From assembly GCF_003471165.1 (NCBI RefSeq), contig NZ_QRIL01000018.1:25305-87973 (forward strand): DNA of 62,669 nucleotides, written 5' to 3'. The translations under genes and the position numbers were made by a program. The notes below the pieces were generated by a model. The model made no database searches. It saw only the letters and a program-made list of their open reading frames with translations, and had not been told where the DNA came from. Below are positions 62,583-62,669 of this stretch, piece by piece. The stretch's first letter is position 1. Each line of letters begins with the position of its first letter. This DNA is from Ruminococcus sp. AM22-13. Its GTDB lineage: Bacteria; Bacillota; Clostridia; Lachnospirales; Lachnospiraceae.

Positions 62583-62669
62583 TGGAGACATCGTATGGAA
62601 ACAGAAAATTATGTATATAAGAAGCTTCCTGTATAATAAAAATCGTGGATGTTGAAAATTGAAAATACC

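Noticed and set aside
1..62669. tRNA or rRNA genes
   Set aside because: No cloverleaf with conserved GGTTCRANNCC arm or rRNA segment recognised on either strand.

Overview
The window reads as chromosome of an anaerobic gut Firmicute of the Lachnospiraceae (Blautia-like). This is inferred from AT-leaning base composition, protein character (paired GH94 phosphorylases, FliB, YkgJ, DUF1653, a circularly permuted GH3 enzyme) and short palindromic intergenic repeats; no rRNA or species marker is present.

Region 1 (1-11.9 kb) is a mobile element, clearly more AT-rich than the rest. A 47-bp sequence is repeated exactly and in the same orientation at 1-47 and 11873-11919. It reads as the 3' end of a host gene, and the right copy is followed by a stop codon and a terminator. 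Just inside the left copy lie short repeats resembling transposase-binding sites, then a tight operon tnsA-tnsB-tnsC-tniQ/tnsD (Tn7-like). The cargo comprises a DUF5659-type small protein and an SF2 helicase behind a structured leader, a long hairpin-rich non-coding stretch, an HU-like protein, small membrane or hypothetical genes (one frameshifted), two Cro/C1-type regulators, a small serine recombinase behind a dyad-rich promoter, a fossil serine-integrase start, a putative lipoprotein, a zinc-ribbon membrane protein, and a small RNA candidate at the right end.

Region 2 (12-24.6 kb) is core chromosome: MATE exporter, L,D-transpeptidase, MutY with a GT2 glycosyltransferase, a PAP2-like membrane enzyme, an orphan OmpR-type response regulator, topoisomerase III, and a YkgJ-AraC pair. 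A strongly folded repeat element sits at 19.06-19.25 kb.

Region 3 (24.6-36.2 kb) is a beta-glucoside utilisation locus. Two GH94 phosphorylases (one cellobiose-phosphorylase-like, one laminaribiose-phosphorylase-like in length) diverge from a sugar-binding protein, two ABC permeases and a permuted GH3 beta-glucosidase. Together they would import and phosphorolyse or hydrolyse short beta-glucans.

Region 4 (36.3-53 kb) holds deoB with an HD hydrolase, a FliB-like protein, a cytosolic sugar-binding-domain/GGDEF receptor, trpS, a Lon-like AAA ATPase without protease, an FMN riboswitch followed by ribD-ribE-ribBA-ribH, an RluA-type pseudouridine synthase, a ketopantoate-reductase-like protein, and pckA.

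Region 5 (53.3-62.6 kb) has several nucleic-acid enzymes with a defence-like flavour: an NYN-like protein, an SF1 helicase fused to a PD-(D/E)XK-like nuclease and a LexA/S24 autoprotease-like domain, and a PLD nuclease-SF2 helicase overlapping a methyltransferase. Between them lie a cysteine-less ArsC/Spx-like protein, a DUF1653 protein, an isochorismatase and an HD protein. The helicase-nuclease-LexA fusion and the Tn7-like element with its structured RNAs are the best candidates for undescribed biology.
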